This document shows, in pieces, positions 62,370 to 64,000 of a stretch of DNA of 64,000 nt (positions are counted from its first letter, which is position 1; every line of letters starts with the position of its first letter). The translations under genes were made by a program, and so were the position numbers. Source of the DNA: Allodiplogaster sudhausi (Eukaryota; Nematoda; Chromadorea; Rhabditida; Diplogasteridae); contig CALZFC010000044.1 of NCBI GenBank assembly GCA_945643635.1, positions 1,347,001 through 1,411,000 on the forward strand. Direction: 5' to 3'. The notes beneath the pieces are model-generated. The model saw only the letters and a program-made list of their open reading frames with translations, was not told where the DNA came from and did no database searches.

Positions 62370-62609
62370 CATGTCACAATTTATGTGCTGCCGCCTAATT
62401 GTGACATGCAATGTCACATTTTTGCTGGGATACGCTGCCCTCCACCGCTCGAAAATTGTGACATGGCGCGTCACATTTCTGTTTCACTGGAGGTCACAAT
62501 TTTTTGGAACATAAATTGTGACATGGGGTGGAACACATATGTACCGAAGTAAAATCGGTACATTATTGTGACATCAAATTGTGACATCCCGTGTCACATC
62601 GTTTTCTGT

Positions 62610-62612
<3 letters not shown>
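62370..62612. repeat. Right subterminal TGTGAC/GTCACA array and terminus
   Basis: About ten copies of TGTGAC or its complement lie in 243 bp (near 62372, 62399, 62412, 62458, 62470, 62493, 62518, 62567, 62580, 62593), ending at the terminal inverted repeat. It is denser than the left array. Confidence 0.7.

Positions 62613-62643
<31 letters not shown>
62613..62643. repeat. (CT)n microsatellite at the transposon's right junction
   Basis: A CT run directly following the element's last base. A shorter CT run precedes its first base (53067-53077). The element therefore appears inserted in one original microsatellite. Confidence 0.85.
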
Positions 62644-62645
<2 letters not shown>

Positions 62646-63321
62646 CTCTCTCTGTATTTTTGCAGCACACCAAGTAGGGTGAATAATAATTTAAAATATT
62701 GATGTCGGAACTCGTAAATCCACTTTTACATGTATGAAGGAGGGAGAAGGGGGTTTGAGTAATCGATGACAAAATCGGCTTTTCGTTCAACGCAAGGAAG
62801 GAGACAATGGCAGAGGAGAAGCCGGCAATCGGTCTCTGACTGATCTGAGAGAAAGAGTGAAAGAAAAAGAGAAACAGAGAGAGAATTAGAGAGGGAGAGA
62901 GAGACAAAGAGAGAGAGAGAGCGAGAGAGAGAGAGAGAGAGCTATGCAAAAGAACAAATTGGTTGTATAAGTGTAAGCATGTGCATATTTAAGTCGCAGT
63001 TTCCCTGAACATCTCCCCGGTAACAGCTCTCTTTCTCAAACACGGGTAACTAAAGAAATAGTAGAAGCTACAGTAACCAAACTATCCCACATTTAATATT
63101 CCCTATCTTGCCATCTTCTTCAGTAATCGAACCGTTGCCGGTCTCTCTCTCCCCTTTCAGTACCCTATCGTAACCCATGTTACTCTCTACCGCAGCCCTT
63201 CCGTAGCCGTGCCTCTTTAGGACCCCACTATAATCCAACTCCGAACCCAGCCAGCTCTTCTACAGACATCCTACCGTAAGCCTCTTCCTCTCTCTCTTTC
63301 TCCCTCTCTCTCTCTCTTCAG
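62644..63321. other. Intergenic region with GA/CT tracts
   Basis: No gene was seen. A GA tract occupies about 62876-62941 and CT runs about 63283-63318. The 128-residue open frame on the - strand is a microsatellite artefact. Confidence 0.45.
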
Positions 63322-63485
63322 GACTCATCCATGCCAATGAGTCCCTGGCTGTGAGCTCAAAACGCACCACCACGCCTTCGTCTAGTACTCGTACATCTTC
63401 CATTTCCAAAGCCGACGACCCTGCAGCTGCTCGAGTGAAACTGCATTCTCGGATCACTAGTCAGCAGAAGAAAATTTTAATAAAA
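63322..63485 (+). CDS. Candidate orphan exon, Ser/Thr-rich, unknown
   Basis: A 164-nt open block between a pyrimidine-rich acceptor (CTCTCTTCAG|G) and a consensus donor (AAAA|GTAAGC). The translation contains VSSKRTTTPSSSTRTSSISK and ends QQKKILIK. No partner exon is visible before the polyubiquitin gene. Low confidence. Confidence 0.3.
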
Positions 63486-63945
63486 GTAAGCTTAATGTTT
63501 AATTTTTATTTGCTCTAAATTCATTTTACGAGGGAATTAATCACCACCCCATTCTGTGCTGCGACGTAAAGCTTGCGTGCTCGTAATTAAAGTAATTAAA
63601 CTGCGGATTCACTCCTTCCCTCGATCATTTCATAATAGTCTCATGATTTCTTGTCTCGTACAACTCTCCTACTTCACATTGCCTTTACCTCTCCATGAAA
63701 TAAGTCAATAATAAATAAATCCAAATAGTAGAAGTGCAAGTCAAAGAATGAACTACACATTTAAAAGGAATTAATTTTAGAGGTTACACCAGGTTGGAAT
63801 TGATGGGGAAAAAAACTAAATTCATCTTAGTAAGACATCGAAAAGAGGACTGTTCAGTCAGTAGTAAAAATGAAATGGCCTGAAGGCCGGAGAAGGCATG
63901 CAAGTAGTGGGGACCAGAACGAGAGGGACTCTTGCTGGGTGATCC

Positions 63946-64000
63946 TCAGTTGCCACCGCGGAGACGAAGAACGAGATGGAGGGTAGACTCCTTCTGAATG
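63946..64000 (-). CDS. Polyubiquitin, 3' end (runs off the window)
   Basis: Read on the - strand from 64000, the frame encodes the ubiquitin C-terminus IQKESTLHLVLRLRGG followed by one extra residue (Asn) and TGA at 63946-63948. A single residue after the last Gly-Gly is the usual ending of the final repeat of polyubiquitin genes, cleaved off by deubiquitinases. Only 17 codons are inside the window, so repeat number and promoter cannot be judged. A fusion to a ribosomal protein is excluded because the frame stops right after RLRGGN. Confidence 0.9.
   Translation of the reverse strand, partial: IQKESTLHLVLRLRGGN

Larger units (their letters stand above)
53078..62612 (+). mobile_element. 9.5-kb two-gene DNA transposon, CACTA-like (CMC superfamily)
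   Basis: Ends CACACAGAAAAAAATGTGAC and the reverse complement of CACACAGAAAACGATGTGAC (18 of 20 bases alike). Both sides abut CT dinucleotide tracts, so the target duplication can be TC or TCTC but not 3 bp. Inside both ends lie dense direct and inverted TGTGAC motifs, and an inner pair of about 32 bp is also inverted (53098-53130 against 62490-62523). Between them are a Zn-finger transposase-like gene (to 58698) and a second gene (58850-61836), both on the + strand and nearly free of damage. CAC termini plus subterminal repeats plus a transposase and an accessory protein is the plan of EnSpm/CACTA-type elements. The superfamily call is inference from structure and remembered protein similarity. 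The element looks complete and possibly recent. Confidence 0.82.

Noticed and set aside
1..64000. CRISPR array, operon or prophage signals
   Set aside because: No spaced direct repeats, Shine-Dalgarno sites or prokaryotic gene packing; all recognised genes are intron-rich and eukaryotic.

Overview
Eukaryotic (animal) genomic DNA, most likely from a nematode. The grounds are short multi-exon genes with GT/GC...TTTCAG introns, a tandem family of 7TM receptors that look like the nematode Srx chemoreceptor class, and a short-chain dehydrogenase that resembles nematode dhs proteins. There is no operon, CRISPR or other prokaryotic signal. GA/CT microsatellites and small inverted-repeat transposons are frequent. 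Species was not determined. All exon models were spliced by eye, checking reading phase at every junction.

Layout. (1) 2.2-9.35 kb, + strand: a complete 26-exon secreted protein of about 851 aa with EGF, von Willebrand D, C8/TIL, EGF and fibrinogen-like domains. (2) 11.6-18.2 kb, - strand: a tail-to-tail second copy with 25 matching exons but several disabling changes. (3) 18.5-38.9 kb, - strand: a cluster of Srx-like receptors. Three are intact (18.5-20.7, 23.4-25.8 and 31.8-33.95 kb), one has a single-base deletion (26.5-29.0), and the rest are fragments or relics (21.6-22.5, 30.1-30.7, 35.2-38.0, 38.1-38.9). Four inverted-repeat elements lie among them. (4) 39.6-44.1 kb: a small acidic-tailed membrane protein (-), a type I membrane protein (+) and a short-chain dehydrogenase (-). 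(5) 45.8-51.9 kb: two related small secreted-protein genes (+), both with odd intron damage, flanking a coiled-coil-type gene (-). (6) 53.08-62.61 kb: a 9.5 kb DNA transposon with 20-bp terminal inverted repeats, subterminal TGTGAC arrays and two multi-exon genes, inserted in a CT microsatellite. (7) Right edge: an orphan exon and the 3' end of a polyubiquitin gene (-).

The strongest items for follow-up are the apparently autonomous two-gene CACTA-like (CMC) transposon, the high share of GC-AG introns (about 13 of about 140), and a set of recent rearrangements whose paralogous 'before' state is still present in the window.
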